From the NCBI RefSeq assembly GCF_002307495.1, contig NZ_NTMR01000009.1, positions 186,001 to 250,000 of the forward strand: a DNA stretch of 64,000 nt, given 5' to 3'. The number at the start of each line of letters is the position of its first letter. The stretch's first letter is position 1. This DNA is from Pseudomonas abyssi. Lineage in GTDB: Bacteria; Pseudomonadota; Gammaproteobacteria; Pseudomonadales; Pseudomonadaceae. Below the pieces are notes generated by a model, which worked only from the letters and a program-made list of their open reading frames with translations, was not told where the DNA came from and searched no databases. This document shows, one piece after another, positions 17,799 to 26,930 of this stretch. The position numbers and the translations under genes are program-made.

Positions 17799-19118
17799 TC
17801 ACCCTGGCAGGTGATCGTCCTCTGCCACTTCCTCAGGCGCAGCAGGCGCCGCCGCGTCCTCATCCGTCATCTGATCGGTTACCGCCTGCTCATTAACGCG
17901 AGGGTCGATAGCTGCCGCCAGTGGTGAGCTAGCCAGGTTACCGGCTGCCGGCATGAACTGCAGCGGCGCTGCCTCGACCAGATTCTCACCGGTAACCGCA
18001 TCAGCTCGCACACGGAATACCAGAATGGCACTGCAGGCGGCCATAAAGATGTAAAGCATGCTTGGCCCCCACAGCTTCATCATTGCCGAGCTCAGCAGCG
18101 GGCCGATACTGGCACCCAAGCCAAAGGTGACCAGCAGCATCGCCGACAGCGGCACCCGGTCATCGGGCTCAACGTGGTCGTTAGCCAGCGCCACCGCCAT
18201 CGGATACAGGGTAAAGACCATCAACCCGAATAGCGCAGTCAGGAAAATCAGCGCCCCGCCCGGTATGAAGCCGATGGCCATCAGCACCGAGACCGCCGTC
18301 AACACCATCGCATTGAGCTGGATCAGCTGGCTACGATCAACCCGATCAGACAACCAGCCGGCCGGCCACTGGGCCGCAAGACCCGCGCAAATGGTGACCG
18401 CCATGTACATACCAATCTCGGAGTTGTTCAGCCCGACCGCACCAGCAAACACCGGTGCCATGCCGTAAAAGGCGCCCAGCATCAGCCCCGCCACCGCAAT
18501 GGTTGTCAGCGCCTGAGGAATACGCTGTACAAAGAGTTTTACCTTGAGCGGCGCTGGATGCAGCGGCGCCGGGTGAATCTGACGGGTGGTTGCCACCGGC
18601 ACCAGACAAAGGGAAAAACACATCGCCACATACAGCAGGTGATCGATCGCCAGATCCGGCTGAAGCGCAAACACCACCTGCCCCAATACCAAGCCCAAAA
18701 AGGTCACCACCATATAGCTGGCGAAGACCATACCGCGCTGATGCGACTCGGCCTGCTCGTTCAACCAGCTTTCCAGCACCATGTACTGACACATCATCGC
18801 CATGCCCACCAGCACCCGCAACGCCAGCCATACCTGCACCGACTCCGTCAGCGCATGCCCCATTACCGACGCGGTGACCACCCCTGCGCTGGCGACAAAA
18901 GCCCGGATATGCCCCACCCGGGCGATCAGCCGGTGCCCGATCGATGCCCCTGCCACCAGGCCTGCGTAATAACCGGTCATCAACAGACCGATCCACAGCT
19001 CACTGACGCCTTCGGCCGCCAGTCTCAGCCCCAGATAGGTACCCAACAGACCACTGCCCAGCAGCATCAGCAAGGTAGCGAAATACAATGAGGAAAAGGC
19101 CGTAAGCGCGCGAGACAT
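17799..19118 (-). CDS. MFS transporter (12 membrane segments), substrate unknown
   Basis: A 439-residue major facilitator. The start at 19118 (MSRALTAFSSLYFATLLMLLGSGLLGTYLGLRLAAEG) places the first helix at the N terminus; the ORF extension to 19220 adds 34 residues with no domain. Twelve hydrophobic segments span residues 8-385, with the MFS loop motif GHRLIARVGHIR after helix 2. An acidic cytoplasmic tail of about 50 residues ends EEVAEDDHLPG. The N-terminal part resembles YcaD/cyanate-type carriers. Substrate not predictable. It converges on flgZ. Confidence 0.82.
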   Translation of the reverse strand: MSRALTAFSSLYFATLLMLLGSGLLGTYLGLRLAAEGVSELWIGLLMTGYYAGLVAGASIGHRLIARVGHIRAFVASAGVVTASVMGHALTESVQVWLALRVLVGMAMMCQYMVLESWLNEQAESHQRGMVFASYMVVTFLGLVLGQVVFALQPDLAIDHLLYVAMCFSLCLVPVATTRQIHPAPLHPAPLKVKLFVQRIPQALTTIAVAGLMLGAFYGMAPVFAGAVGLNNSEIGMYMAVTICAGLAAQWPAGWLSDRVDRSQLIQLNAMVLTAVSVLMAIGFIPGGALIFLTALFGLMVFTLYPMAVALANDHVEPDDRVPLSAMLLVTFGLGASIGPLLSSAMMKLWGPSMLYIFMAACSAILVFRVRADAVTGENLVEAAPLQFMPAAGNLASSPLAAAIDPRVNEQAVTDQMTDEDAAAPAAPEEVAEDDHLPG

Positions 19119-19409
19119 CCAAACTCCGTAGCGATTGCAGTACATGAAAGCGATTAAACACCGACCTGCCAACCCGGCACTCCGACCGAGCACGATACAG
19201 GCAAGATCAGCGCCTACCAAGAGTAGCCGAATCTACATGAAACAGCGCCTGTAGACACGGATTCGGCAGCTCTGCATTTGTGGACAGACAATAGTAGCGC
19301 GCGTTCCGCAGTGAACCGTGCGCCAAACAAGCTCTCAAGACACAAAATTTGATATTACGTCTCAGCAGGCGCAATATGGAGCAACACCAGCACCTCAACG
19401 GGCATCGCC

Positions 19410-19799
19410 ATGACCACAGCACCCGCCGGCGCAAAGAAAGACATGGCCCTGGTTGGTCTGCGCACCGCGCTGAACATCCTGGGCAAATGGAAAACCAGCA
19501 CCGAGCAGGCCGGCAATATTCTGCGGGTATCACGCAGCACCATCAGCCGCGCCCGCACAGACAAGACCGTATCGCTGGATGAAGACCAGCTCAAGCGCGT
19601 GTCGCTGGTACTCAACATCCACAGCGCCCTGCGCATGCTGTTTGATAACCCGGCCAACGTCTACGGCTTCATGCAAATGAAAAATCACAACGAATTTTTC
19701 AATGGCAGAAGCCCACTGGAAGTAGTGCAAAACGGCGACATGATTGCTCTGTACGAAACCTTTCGCCGCATCGACAGCCTGCGCGGGGCCCAATGGTAA
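19410..19799 (+). CDS. Xre/MbcA/ParS-type antitoxin
   Basis: A 129-residue protein with an N-terminal Xre-like helix-turn-helix (ILGKWKTSTEQAGNILRVSRSTISRAR) and the C-terminal antitoxin-binding domain of the MbcA/ParS family (FMQMKNHNEFFNGRSPLEVVQNGDMIALYETFRRIDSLRGAQW). The G/R-S-P-L pattern followed by the final helix is the usual toxin-contact part. It overlaps the RES gene by 7 bases, and such antitoxins usually autoregulate the pair. Confidence 0.9.
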   Translation: MTTAPAGAKKDMALVGLRTALNILGKWKTSTEQAGNILRVSRSTISRARTDKTVSLDEDQLKRVSLVLNIHSALRMLFDNPANVYGFMQMKNHNEFFNGRSPLEVVQNGDMIALYETFRRIDSLRGAQW

Positions 19800-20479
19800 G
19801 CACGGCAGGCGCAGCGCCAACCATCACCGGCTACCGCCTGATCAACAGCAAATACCCGCCGACCTCGCTGTTCGATGATGTGGCCGACGCCGACGACTTC
19901 CATGCGTTATTCCTGCTGCAGGAGCTGACCAATCCCCGCCTGCAAAATGAACTGGGCAACCTGCAGCTGATCAACACCGCCGACATCCCCTTTGGCATCA
20001 ACGGCTGCAACATGGCCACCGCCCCCTTCACCCACGTTAACCCCGCAGGCTCGCGCTTCAGCAACGGCAGCTACGGCGTACTCTATGTTGCCGACACCAT
20101 CGAAACGGCCGTACTTGAGGTCAAGCACCACCAGCTGCTGTACTGGAGCCAGGTGCCGGCGCTGGCCTACGAACGCATGCTATTTCGCGGCCTGCGCTGC
20201 ACCTTCGCGGACACCGACCTGCTTGATCTGACCGACCGCCCCATGAGCGACCCCGTTTACGCACCAGCGGACTACAGCGCGAGCCAGGCGTTCGGCGCCA
20301 GGGCACGCAAGGACGGCACCAACGGCGTGAAGTACTGGTCAGTACGCAACCAGGCCCAGCACGCCCTCTGTTGGGGCCTGTTCACACCAAAAATCGTACA
20401 CAGCTGCGTCCAGACCGCCGCCTATGAAATGGTCTGGTCAGACGGCATTACCAGTGTGGGGAAGTTGTCGGTGTTCTGA
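19793..20479 (+). CDS. RES-domain toxin (NAD+-degrading family)
   Basis: A 228-residue RES-domain protein; characterised relatives (RES, MbcT) destroy NAD+ by glycohydrolysis or phosphorolysis. The fold's conserved residues appear as YRLINSKYPP (Arg near 15), GSRFSNGSYGVLYVADTIETAVLEV (Arg, Tyr and Glu), and a later Ser/His-containing stretch. It is translationally coupled to the Xre antitoxin. It is longer than the ~160-residue minimum because of an insert after the first strand, as in ParT-like RES proteins. The toxin assignment follows from the domain pair. Confidence 0.88.
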   Translation: MVSTAGAAPTITGYRLINSKYPPTSLFDDVADADDFHALFLLQELTNPRLQNELGNLQLINTADIPFGINGCNMATAPFTHVNPAGSRFSNGSYGVLYVADTIETAVLEVKHHQLLYWSQVPALAYERMLFRGLRCTFADTDLLDLTDRPMSDPVYAPADYSASQAFGARARKDGTNGVKYWSVRNQAQHALCWGLFTPKIVHSCVQTAAYEMVWSDGITSVGKLSVF

Positions 20480-20568
20480 GGGGAGGCAGACAGTTCAGCC
20501 AACACTGCCATCAAGCGCCAAAAACACAAAAGGCTTGCCGATTAAAACCGTGCAAACCTTTGTTTTAC

Positions 20569-20645
20569 TGGCGCGCGAGCCCGGATTCGAACCGGGGACC
20601 TACCGCTTAGGAGGCGGTTGCTCTATCCAGCTGAGCTACAAGCGC
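20569..20645 (-). tRNA. tRNA-Arg (anticodon CCT)
   Basis: A 77-base cloverleaf on the minus strand including the encoded CCA. The anticodon loop is CTCCTAA, so the anticodon is CCT. The D, anticodon and T stems are sound. The acceptor stem has two mismatches (positions 5-68 and 6-67) where GCGCTTG faces CTCGCGC, which is unusual. Confidence 0.9.
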
Positions 20646-20957
20646 GTGTCCCTGTGTTGAGCCGCCCTGATGGCGCTCGGACGCTGCGCATCTTAACCAA
20701 AGCAGGGGGCGATTTCCACCAAGCGGGGAAGTACGCTCAGCACTGGCAAAGTGCCATTCGTCGTAAACCCGTCACATTTTGGGGACATTTTTTTGTCGCA
20801 CTCTGGCGCTTGGAGAAAAAACCGGGTCTACTAGTGGCACCTTGAAGGCAAAACCTGTCTAACCTCAAGACAAGGTTCCGCCGGCCGGCGGCTTACCCAG
20901 CCGTTTGAGGCACTAGGCCAGTATCGATTTTTTCAGCGAAGCGATTATTATTGCCCC
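20646..20957. other. Intergenic region between tRNA-Arg(CCT) and amrZ
   Basis: 312 bases with no convincing gene. It must hold the tRNA promoter (minus) and the amrZ promoter (plus). GGCACTAGGCC at about 20909-20919 resembles the GGC/GCC half-site pattern that AmrZ recognises and could be an autoregulatory site. Nothing else is recognisable. Confidence 0.4.
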
Positions 20958-21281
20958 ATGAAAACAGCGACCCAGCACTACACCAGCCGCACAGCCGACA
21001 AGTTTGTTGTTCGTCTGCCACAAGGCATGCGTGATCGCATTGCCGACGTAGCCAAACAGCATCACCGCAGCATGAACTCGGAGATCATTGCCCGGCTCGA
21101 ACACAGCCTGCTTGATCTGCCGACACTGCCCGACACCGGTCACCCTTCGCGCAAGATGCTCGACGAGCAGGACGCAGAGGGCCTGAGCAGTCCGGAGCGC
21201 GAGCTGTTGCTGCGCTTTCGCGAAATGAGCCGCCGCCAACAGAACGCATTGCTTGCGCTGCTGGCCAACGAGCAGCAGTAA
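20958..21281 (+). CDS. amrZ: Ribbon-helix-helix regulator AmrZ
   Basis: A 107-residue Arc-family regulator that in Pseudomonas controls alginate, flagella, twitching and c-di-GMP genes. The segment [37 protein letters not shown] (residues 12-48) is the ribbon-helix-helix; Lys15, Val17 and Arg19 on the strand correspond to the DNA-reading residues of AmrZ. The C-terminal tetramerisation region ([23 protein letters not shown]) is also conserved. It stands alone and ends at a bidirectional terminator. Confidence 0.9.
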   Translation: MKTATQHYTSRTADKFVVRLPQGMRDRIADVAKQHHRSMNSEIIARLEHSLLDLPTLPDTGHPSRKMLDEQDAEGLSSPERELLLRFREMSRRQQNALLALLANEQQ

Positions 21282-21344
21282 AACACCGCCCTCCCCCGGA
21301 TACACCCTGCCAAGTCATTGGCGCCACCATCAGGGCATAAAAAA

Positions 21345-21364
21345 ACCCGCTCAATTGAGCGGGT
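21345..21364. terminator. Bidirectional terminator between amrZ and oadB
   Basis: A perfect 20-base palindromic stem (ACCCGCTCAA and its complement) flanked by an A-run on the left and a T-run on the right. It can therefore end transcription from both the amrZ (+) and oadB (-) sides. Confidence 0.92.
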
Positions 21365-21382
21365 TTTTTGTTGCCTGCAATA

Positions 21383-22519
21383 TCAGCCGACAAAGTTCAG
21401 CAGAATACCTGCCGCTACCGCCGAGCCAATCACACCGGCCAGGTTGGGCCCCATCGCATGCATCAACAGGAAGTTGTGCGGATTGGTCTCCAGACCGACA
21501 CGGTTGGATACTCGAGCGGCCATGGGCACTGCCGATACACCCGCAGAACCAATCAGCGGGTTGATCGGGTTCTTGCTGACCAGGTTGAGCAGCTTCGCCA
21601 TCAGTACACCCGCGGCGGTACCGGCGCAGAACGCCAGCATACCCAGCACCAGGATACCCAGAGTCTTAAGCTGCAGGAACGAATCAGCAGACAGCTTGGA
21701 GCCAACCGCCAGACCCAGACCAATAGTCACAATGTTGATCAGCGCATTGCGGGTGGTATCCGCCAGACGCTCAACCACACCACACTCACGCATCAGGTTG
21801 CCGAAACACAGCATACCCACCAGCGGAGCGGCATCAGGCAGCAGCAGGGCAACCAGCATCAGCAGCAACAGCGGGAAGATGATCTTTTCCGACTTGCTGA
21901 CCACGCGCAGCTGAGTCATGACAATGCCACGCTCTTTCTGGTTGGTCAGTGCCCGCATGATCGGCGGCTGCAGCAGCGGCACCAGTGCCATATAGGAATA
22001 GGCGGCTACGGCAATCGGGCCGAGCAGATCCGGCGCCAGCTTGGAGGTCACGAAGATGGAGGTTGGACCATCCGCACCACCGATAATGGCGATGGATGCT
22101 GCCTCCTTCATAGTGAACTCAAAGCCCGGAATACCGGCCGAGGTCAGCGCCAGAGCGCCGAGCAGCGTACCGAAGATACCGAACTGCGCAGCGGCGCCCA
22201 GCAGCAGGGTACGGGGGTTGGCCAGCATCGGACCGAAGTCGGTCATGGCGCCCACACCCATGAAAATCAGCAGCGGGAAGACACTGGTCGGCAGACCCAC
22301 TTCATAGATCAGGTGCAGAATGCCCGAGCCTTGCGCCATGTTGGCAACCGGCAGGTTGGCCAGGATGCCGCCAAAACCGATCGGGATCAGCAGCAGCGGC
22401 TCAAAGCCCTTGCGAATAGCCAGGTAGATGAGACCAAAACACACCAGGATCATCACCGCCTGGCCAGGGGCCATGTGGTAGATACCCGTGGTATGCCATA
22501 GCTGGAGAAGCTTATCCAT
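21383..22519 (-). CDS. oadB: Na+-pumping oxaloacetate decarboxylase, beta subunit
   Basis: A 378-residue inner-membrane subunit that decarboxylates carboxybiotin and drives Na+ export. It has about nine hydrophobic segments and the conserved [13 protein letters not shown] motif, whose Asp is needed for Na+ coupling, plus the later [20 protein letters not shown] motif. It lacks the extra N-terminal residues of the ~430-residue enterobacterial protein, matching the shorter form of the family. It lies 11 bases after oadA. Confidence 0.93.
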   Translation of the reverse strand: MDKLLQLWHTTGIYHMAPGQAVMILVCFGLIYLAIRKGFEPLLLIPIGFGGILANLPVANMAQGSGILHLIYEVGLPTSVFPLLIFMGVGAMTDFGPMLANPRTLLLGAAAQFGIFGTLLGALALTSAGIPGFEFTMKEAASIAIIGGADGPTSIFVTSKLAPDLLGPIAVAAYSYMALVPLLQPPIMRALTNQKERGIVMTQLRVVSKSEKIIFPLLLLMLVALLLPDAAPLVGMLCFGNLMRECGVVERLADTTRNALINIVTIGLGLAVGSKLSADSFLQLKTLGILVLGMLAFCAGTAAGVLMAKLLNLVSKNPINPLIGSAGVSAVPMAARVSNRVGLETNPHNFLLMHAMGPNLAGVIGSAVAAGILLNFVG

Positions 22520-22530
22520 TAGTCTCTCCC

Positions 22531-24309
22531 TTAGCCGATGGTCAGCAGAGTGTCGCCAACGGCAACGGCGTCGCCAACCTTGACGTCAACGGAAGCAACG
22601 GTACCGGCGCGCTGGGTGCGGACTTCGGTTTCCATCTTCATGGCTTCAAGGATCATGACAACATCACCCTCTTCCACAGCGTCGCCGACGCTGACCAGTA
22701 CCTTGAAGATATTGCCCGACAGCGGCGCAACCTGCGGCTCGCCGTCACCAGCAGGTGCGGCAGCAGCCTGAGCCGGCGCAGCGCTTTCACCAATCGGCTT
22801 GATGCCGGAGATGTCGCCACCCTCGGCCACCTGAACCACGTACTCCTTGCCGTTGACGGCAACGGTGTAGGCTTGCGGCGCAGCGGCGCTGCTGCCGGCC
22901 GGCAGTTCGTTGCCGGTCGGCACCGGCTCGAAGGCGTCCGGGTTGCCACGGTTTTCCAGGAACTTGAGGCCAATCTGCGGGAACAGCGCATAGGTCAGAA
23001 CGTCGTCGATCTCGTTCTCGGCCAGCTTGATGCCCTTTTCGCTGGCCAGGCCCTTGAGCTCGGCAGTCAGCTTGTCCATCTCTGCTTCCAGCAGGTCAGC
23101 CGGACGGCAGGTGATGGCTTGAGCGCCGTCCAGAACGCGCGCCTGTAGCTCGGCATTAAAGGCCGCCGGCGCTGCGCCGTACTCGCCCTTCAGAACGCCT
23201 GCGGTTTCCTTGGTGATCGACTTGTAGCGCTCGCCAGTCAGCACGTTGATAACCGCCTGGGTGCCAACGATTTGCGAGGTAGGGGTCACCAGCGGGATAA
23301 AACCCAGGTCTTCACGCACGCGCGGGATTTCCGCCAGCACTTCGTCAAACTTGTCGCTGGCGCCCTGCTCCTTGAGCTGGTTTTCCATATTGGTCAGCAT
23401 ACCGCCCGGTACCTGAGCGACCAGAATGCGGGAATCAACGCCACGCAGGTTGCCTTCAAACTTGGCGTATTTCTTCCGCACTTCACGGAAGTAGGCAGCC
23501 ACTTCTTCCAGCAGCTCCAGATTCAGGCCGGTGTCACGCGGGGAGTTCTGGAAGATGGCAACGACCGACTCGGTCGGCGAGTGACCGTAGGTCATCGACA
23601 TGGAAGAGATGGCGGAATCGACATTGTCGATACCGGCTTCAGCGGCCTTGAGGATGGCGGCAGTGGACAGACCAGCGGTCGCATGGCACTGCATGTGAAC
23701 CGGAATGCTCAGCGTGGACTTCAGCTGGCTGACCAGGTCGAACGCAACGTAGGGGTTCAGAATGCCCGCCATATCCTTGATGGCAATGGAGTCGGCACCC
23801 ATGTCTTCAATCTGCTTGGCCAGATCGACCCACATCTGCAGGGTGTGCACCGGGCTGGTGGTGTAGGAAATAGTGCCCTGGGCATGCTTGCCCTGCGCCT
23901 TGACGGCTTTCAGCGCGGTTTCCAGGTTGCGCGGATCGTTCATCGCGTCAAATACGCGGAATACATCCACACCGTTGACGGCAGCGCGCTCAACGAACTT
24001 TTCAACCACGTCGTCGGCGTAATGGCGGTAACCCAGCAGGTTCTGGCCGCGCAGCAGCATCTGCTGACGGGTGTTGGGCATGGCCTTTTTCAGAGCGCGA
24101 ATACGCTCCCACGGATCTTCCCCAAGGTAACGGATACAGGCATCAAAGGTCGCGCCGCCCCAGGATTCAACAGACCAGAAGCCAACCTGATCCAGCTTGC
24201 CGGCGATCGGCAGCATGTCGTCCAGACGCATGCGCGTGGCCAGGATGGATTGGTGCGCATCACGCAGGATGACATCGGTAATGCCCAGAGGCTGTTTGTT
24301 GTCGGTCAT
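22531..24309 (-). CDS. oadA: Oxaloacetate decarboxylase, alpha subunit (biotin-carrying)
   Basis: A 592-residue cytoplasmic subunit that moves the carboxyl group of oxaloacetate to biotin. Residues about 1-300 form the carboxyltransferase barrel ([25 protein letters not shown] with the catalytic Lys; HMQCHATAG metal ligands). The PYC_OADA helical region follows, then an Ala/Pro linker. The C-terminal biotinyl domain has EAMKMET with biotin on Lys558. The gene order G-A-B and membrane partners make this the decarboxylase rather than pyruvate carboxylase B. Confidence 0.94.
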   Translation of the reverse strand: MTDNKQPLGITDVILRDAHQSILATRMRLDDMLPIAGKLDQVGFWSVESWGGATFDACIRYLGEDPWERIRALKKAMPNTRQQMLLRGQNLLGYRHYADDVVEKFVERAAVNGVDVFRVFDAMNDPRNLETALKAVKAQGKHAQGTISYTTSPVHTLQMWVDLAKQIEDMGADSIAIKDMAGILNPYVAFDLVSQLKSTLSIPVHMQCHATAGLSTAAILKAAEAGIDNVDSAISSMSMTYGHSPTESVVAIFQNSPRDTGLNLELLEEVAAYFREVRKKYAKFEGNLRGVDSRILVAQVPGGMLTNMENQLKEQGASDKFDEVLAEIPRVREDLGFIPLVTPTSQIVGTQAVINVLTGERYKSITKETAGVLKGEYGAAPAAFNAELQARVLDGAQAITCRPADLLEAEMDKLTAELKGLASEKGIKLAENEIDDVLTYALFPQIGLKFLENRGNPDAFEPVPTGNELPAGSSAAAPQAYTVAVNGKEYVVQVAEGGDISGIKPIGESAAPAQAAAAPAGDGEPQVAPLSGNIFKVLVSVGDAVEEGDVVMILEAMKMETEVRTQRAGTVASVDVKVGDAVAVGDTLLTIG

Positions 24310-24359
24310 AGTGTCATGGCCTTTATTTGATTTTTAATAGTGAAAACCGCAAAACGAAA

Positions 24360-24617
24360 TCAGGAACGCTGGCGCGCACGGTGCTGCTTGATAGCAGCGC
24401 CAATGGCGGCAACGACATCAGGGTCCACACTGGCTGGCGCAGCGCTGGGCTTTTTGCGCACGGGCTTGGGCGCCGGCGCGGCCTCGGGGAAATAACGTGA
24501 CAGGATGGCGGACATCAGGCTGGTACAGCAGACCAGCAGAATAAGGAAGGAGAACACTGCCCCCATCCCGAGGAGCATCAGCTCGACGCCCTCAAGAACC
24601 AGATTGGTTGATTCCAT
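24360..24617 (-). CDS. oadG: Oxaloacetate decarboxylase, gamma subunit
   Basis: An 85-residue single-span membrane protein that assembles the alpha and beta subunits. One hydrophobic helix (residues about 10-40, [22 protein letters not shown]) is followed by a Pro/Ala-rich linker and a basic C-terminal tail ([16 protein letters not shown]). It is the first gene of oadGAB, 50 bases before oadA. The 185 bases upstream, before mgtE, must hold the operon promoter; no clear elements were seen. Confidence 0.88.
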   Translation of the reverse strand: MESTNLVLEGVELMLLGMGAVFSFLILLVCCTSLMSAILSRYFPEAAPAPKPVRKKPSAAPASVDPDVVAAIGAAIKQHRARQRS

Positions 24618-24802
24618 TTTCTCTCCCTGCAGCTCTGGGCATGGCTGGGTCCATGCTGCTCTTTTAATAGTTGAACTTCAGTGGGTGTACGACCAAAGCC
24701 CGATTGCGGACGGGCCTCCCACGCGAAAAAACGGCCTAATGTATCCTGATGTGACATTTTAGGCAATCAAGGCGACACCTGATGACAGGTCGCAGAGAGT
24801 GC

Positions 24803-26242
24803 TCAGAGCAAGAACAATGTCGCCAGACCGAGGAAGATAAAGAACCCGCCACTGTCGGTAATCGCGGTGATCAGTACGCTTGAGCCCAGAGCCGGGTCAC
24901 CACCAAGACGTAGCCTGATCAAAGGTATGAATACCCCCATACAGGCCGCCAGCAGCATATTCAGCGTCATCGCAGCCAACAGCACGGTGGCCAGTGCAAC
25001 ACTGCCATATAGCAGGTAGGCGATACCGGCCAGTACACACCCCCAGAACAAGCCATTGATCAGCGCCACACCGACTTCCTTACGCAACAGCCGCTTGCCG
25101 TGGGCAACCTGCACCTGTCCGGTTGCGATACCGCGCACAATCATGGTGATGGTCTGGTTGCCGGAGTTGCCGCCGATTCCCGCAACGATAGGCATCAGAG
25201 CGGCCAACGCGACCAGTTGCTCAATGGCCGTTTCAAACAGGCCGATGACCCGGGAGGCAATCAGCGCGGTACACAGATTCACCGCCAGCCAGGCCCAGCG
25301 GTTGCGCACAGATTTCCAGACCGAGGCAAAGATATCCTCTTCCTCACGCAGACCGGCGGCATTAAGCACCTCGGCTTCGCTCTCCTCACGGATATAGTCA
25401 ACCATCTCATCAATGGTCAGACGACCGCACAGGCGCCCCAGGTTGTCGACCACCGGCGCTGACACTAGGTCGTAACGTTCAAAGGCCTGCGCAGCCTCAC
25501 CCGCATCATCGGCCGGATCAAACACCACCGGATCATCTGCCATGACGTCGGCGACGAGCGCATCCGGCGAGCTGACCAGCAGTTTCTTGATGGACAAGAC
25601 ACCCTTGAGCAGACCCTCGGTGTCCACCACAAAGAGCTTGTCCGTGTGATCAGGCAAGGCGTCAAAGCGGCGCAGATAGCGGCTGACCACTTCCAGGCTG
25701 ACATCGTCACGAATCGTCAGCATATCGAAGTCCATCAGCGCCCCGACCTGATCCTCGTCGTAAGACAAGGCCGACTTCAGACGGTCGCGTTGTTGCGCAT
25801 CCAGGCTATCCATCAGCTCGCGCACGATATCGCGCGGCAGGTCGGGCGCCAGATCGGCCAGTTCGTCCGCATCCAGGCTGTTGGCCGCCGCGATGATCTC
25901 GTGGCTATCCATGTCGGCGATCAGCGTTTCCCGCACCGCATCCGACACTTCCAGCAGAATCTCGCCGTCACGCTCGGTCTTGACCAGTTGCCAGACCGCC
26001 AGACGTTCCTCCAGCGGCAACGACTCCAGCACGTAGGCTACGTCCGCCGGGTGCAACTCATCGAGCTTGCGCTGCAGCTCCACCAGGTTCTGCTGATGCA
26101 CCAGATGCTCGACCAACTCCTGGTGCTGGCCGTCCTGTTTGTGCACCAGGTTCTCGACCAGACGGTGGCGCCCCAACAGCTCCTGCACCTGATCAAGGCG
26201 ATCCTGCAGGCTTTCCGGTGATTTTCTGTTGATTTCCGACAT
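24803..26242 (-). CDS. mgtE: Mg2+ transporter MgtE
   Basis: A 479-residue inner-membrane Mg2+ channel. Residues about 35-135 form the helical N domain, about 140-265 a pair of CBS domains that sense cytoplasmic Mg2+, and about 290-479 five membrane helices. The signatures MPIVAGIGGNSGNQTITMIVRGIATG and TDSGGFFIFLGLATLFLL are clear. The start at 26242 (MSEINRKSPES) is favoured over 26275. No Mg2+ riboswitch was recognised upstream; the tRNA-Arg array ends there. Confidence 0.94.
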   Translation of the reverse strand: MSEINRKSPESLQDRLDQVQELLGRHRLVENLVHKQDGQHQELVEHLVHQQNLVELQRKLDELHPADVAYVLESLPLEERLAVWQLVKTERDGEILLEVSDAVRETLIADMDSHEIIAAANSLDADELADLAPDLPRDIVRELMDSLDAQQRDRLKSALSYDEDQVGALMDFDMLTIRDDVSLEVVSRYLRRFDALPDHTDKLFVVDTEGLLKGVLSIKKLLVSSPDALVADVMADDPVVFDPADDAGEAAQAFERYDLVSAPVVDNLGRLCGRLTIDEMVDYIREESEAEVLNAAGLREEEDIFASVWKSVRNRWAWLAVNLCTALIASRVIGLFETAIEQLVALAALMPIVAGIGGNSGNQTITMIVRGIATGQVQVAHGKRLLRKEVGVALINGLFWGCVLAGIAYLLYGSVALATVLLAAMTLNMLLAACMGVFIPLIRLRLGGDPALGSSVLITAITDSGGFFIFLGLATLFLL

Positions 26243-26380
26243 GGCAAGGCTTCCCGACCGCCCGGATGCGGGCATTTACCAATCGACGCCGCCCAGGACA
26301 GGCGGGCCACAGCGCGCTGGTATTCAGCCTATCAGGCTTTGCCCGGCAACTCAGCTGCACTTTTATGAAGACGAAAAAAA

Positions 26381-26400
26381 ACCCACTGAATTCAGCGGGT
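26381..26400 (-). terminator. Terminator of tRNA-Arg(ACG) copy 1
   Basis: A 10-bp stem (one G-U pair in RNA) followed on the minus strand by eight Ts (complement of 26373-26380). It also separates the tRNA array from mgtE. Confidence 0.85.
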
Positions 26401-26408
26401 TCTTTATA

Positions 26409-26485
26409 TGGCGCACTCGGGAGGATTCGAACCTCCGACCGCTCGGTTCGTAGCCGAGTACTCTATCCAGCTGAGCTACGAGTGC
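26409..26485 (-). tRNA. tRNA-Arg (anticodon ACG), copy 1
   Basis: A 77-base cloverleaf with encoded CCA. The anticodon loop CTACGAA gives ACG (normally edited to ICG, reading CGU/C/A). The acceptor stem GCACTCG/CGAGTGC is perfect. It is the most downstream of four identical copies. Confidence 0.97.
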
Positions 26486-26497
26486 GTGTGGAGGCGC

Positions 26498-26525
26498 ATT
26501 ATACGCATTTTTTTCGCCTTGTCAT
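26498..26525 (-). promoter_or_regulatory. Promoter of tRNA-Arg(ACG) copy 1
   Basis: Minus strand ATGACA (-35), 16 bases, TATAAT (-10), then a GC-rich discriminator typical of stable-RNA promoters; the start would be a few bases before the tRNA. Confidence 0.75.
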
Positions 26526-26553
26526 CAGTAACATCAAACTAAAGACGAAAAAA

Positions 26554-26575
26554 AACCCACTGAAATCAGTGGGTT
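26554..26575 (-). terminator. Terminator of tRNA-Arg(ACG) copy 2
   Basis: Perfect 10-bp stem, AA loop, followed on the minus strand by a run of Ts. Confidence 0.85.
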
Positions 26576-26582
26576 CTTTATA

Positions 26583-26659
26583 TGGCGCACTCGGGAGGAT
26601 TCGAACCTCCGACCGCTCGGTTCGTAGCCGAGTACTCTATCCAGCTGAGCTACGAGTGC
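26583..26659 (-). tRNA. tRNA-Arg (anticodon ACG), copy 2
   Basis: Identical in sequence to copy 1: 77 bases, anticodon ACG, encoded CCA. Confidence 0.97.
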
Positions 26660-26671
26660 GTGTGGAGGCGC

Positions 26672-26699
26672 ATTATACGCATTTTTTTCGCCTTGTCAT
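26672..26699 (-). promoter_or_regulatory. Promoter of tRNA-Arg(ACG) copy 2
   Basis: Same ATGACA-N16-TATAAT and GC-rich discriminator as copy 1. Confidence 0.75.
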
Positions 26700-26727
26700 C
26701 AGTAACATCAAACTAAAGACGAAAAAA

Positions 26728-26749
26728 AACCCACTGAAATCAGTGGGTT
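26728..26749 (-). terminator. Terminator of tRNA-Arg(ACG) copy 3
   Basis: Same stem-loop and T-run as copy 2. Confidence 0.85.
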
Positions 26750-26756
26750 CTTTATA

Positions 26757-26833
26757 TGGCGCACTCGGGAGGATTCGAACCTCCGACCGCTCGGTTCGTA
26801 GCCGAGTACTCTATCCAGCTGAGCTACGAGTGC
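26757..26833 (-). tRNA. tRNA-Arg (anticodon ACG), copy 3
   Basis: Identical in sequence to copy 1: 77 bases, anticodon ACG, encoded CCA. Confidence 0.97.
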
Positions 26834-26845
26834 GTGTGGAGGCGC

Positions 26846-26873
26846 ATTATACGCATTTTTTTCGCCTTGTCAT
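26846..26873 (-). promoter_or_regulatory. Promoter of tRNA-Arg(ACG) copy 3
   Basis: Same ATGACA-N16-TATAAT and GC-rich discriminator as copies 1 and 2. Confidence 0.75.
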
Positions 26874-26901
26874 CAGTAACATCAAACTAAAGACGAAAAA
26901 A

Positions 26902-26923
26902 AACCCACTGAAATCAGTGGGTT
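26902..26923 (-). terminator. Terminator of tRNA-Arg(ACG) copy 4
   Basis: Same stem-loop and T-run as copies 2 and 3. Confidence 0.85.
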
Positions 26924-26930
26924 CTTTATA

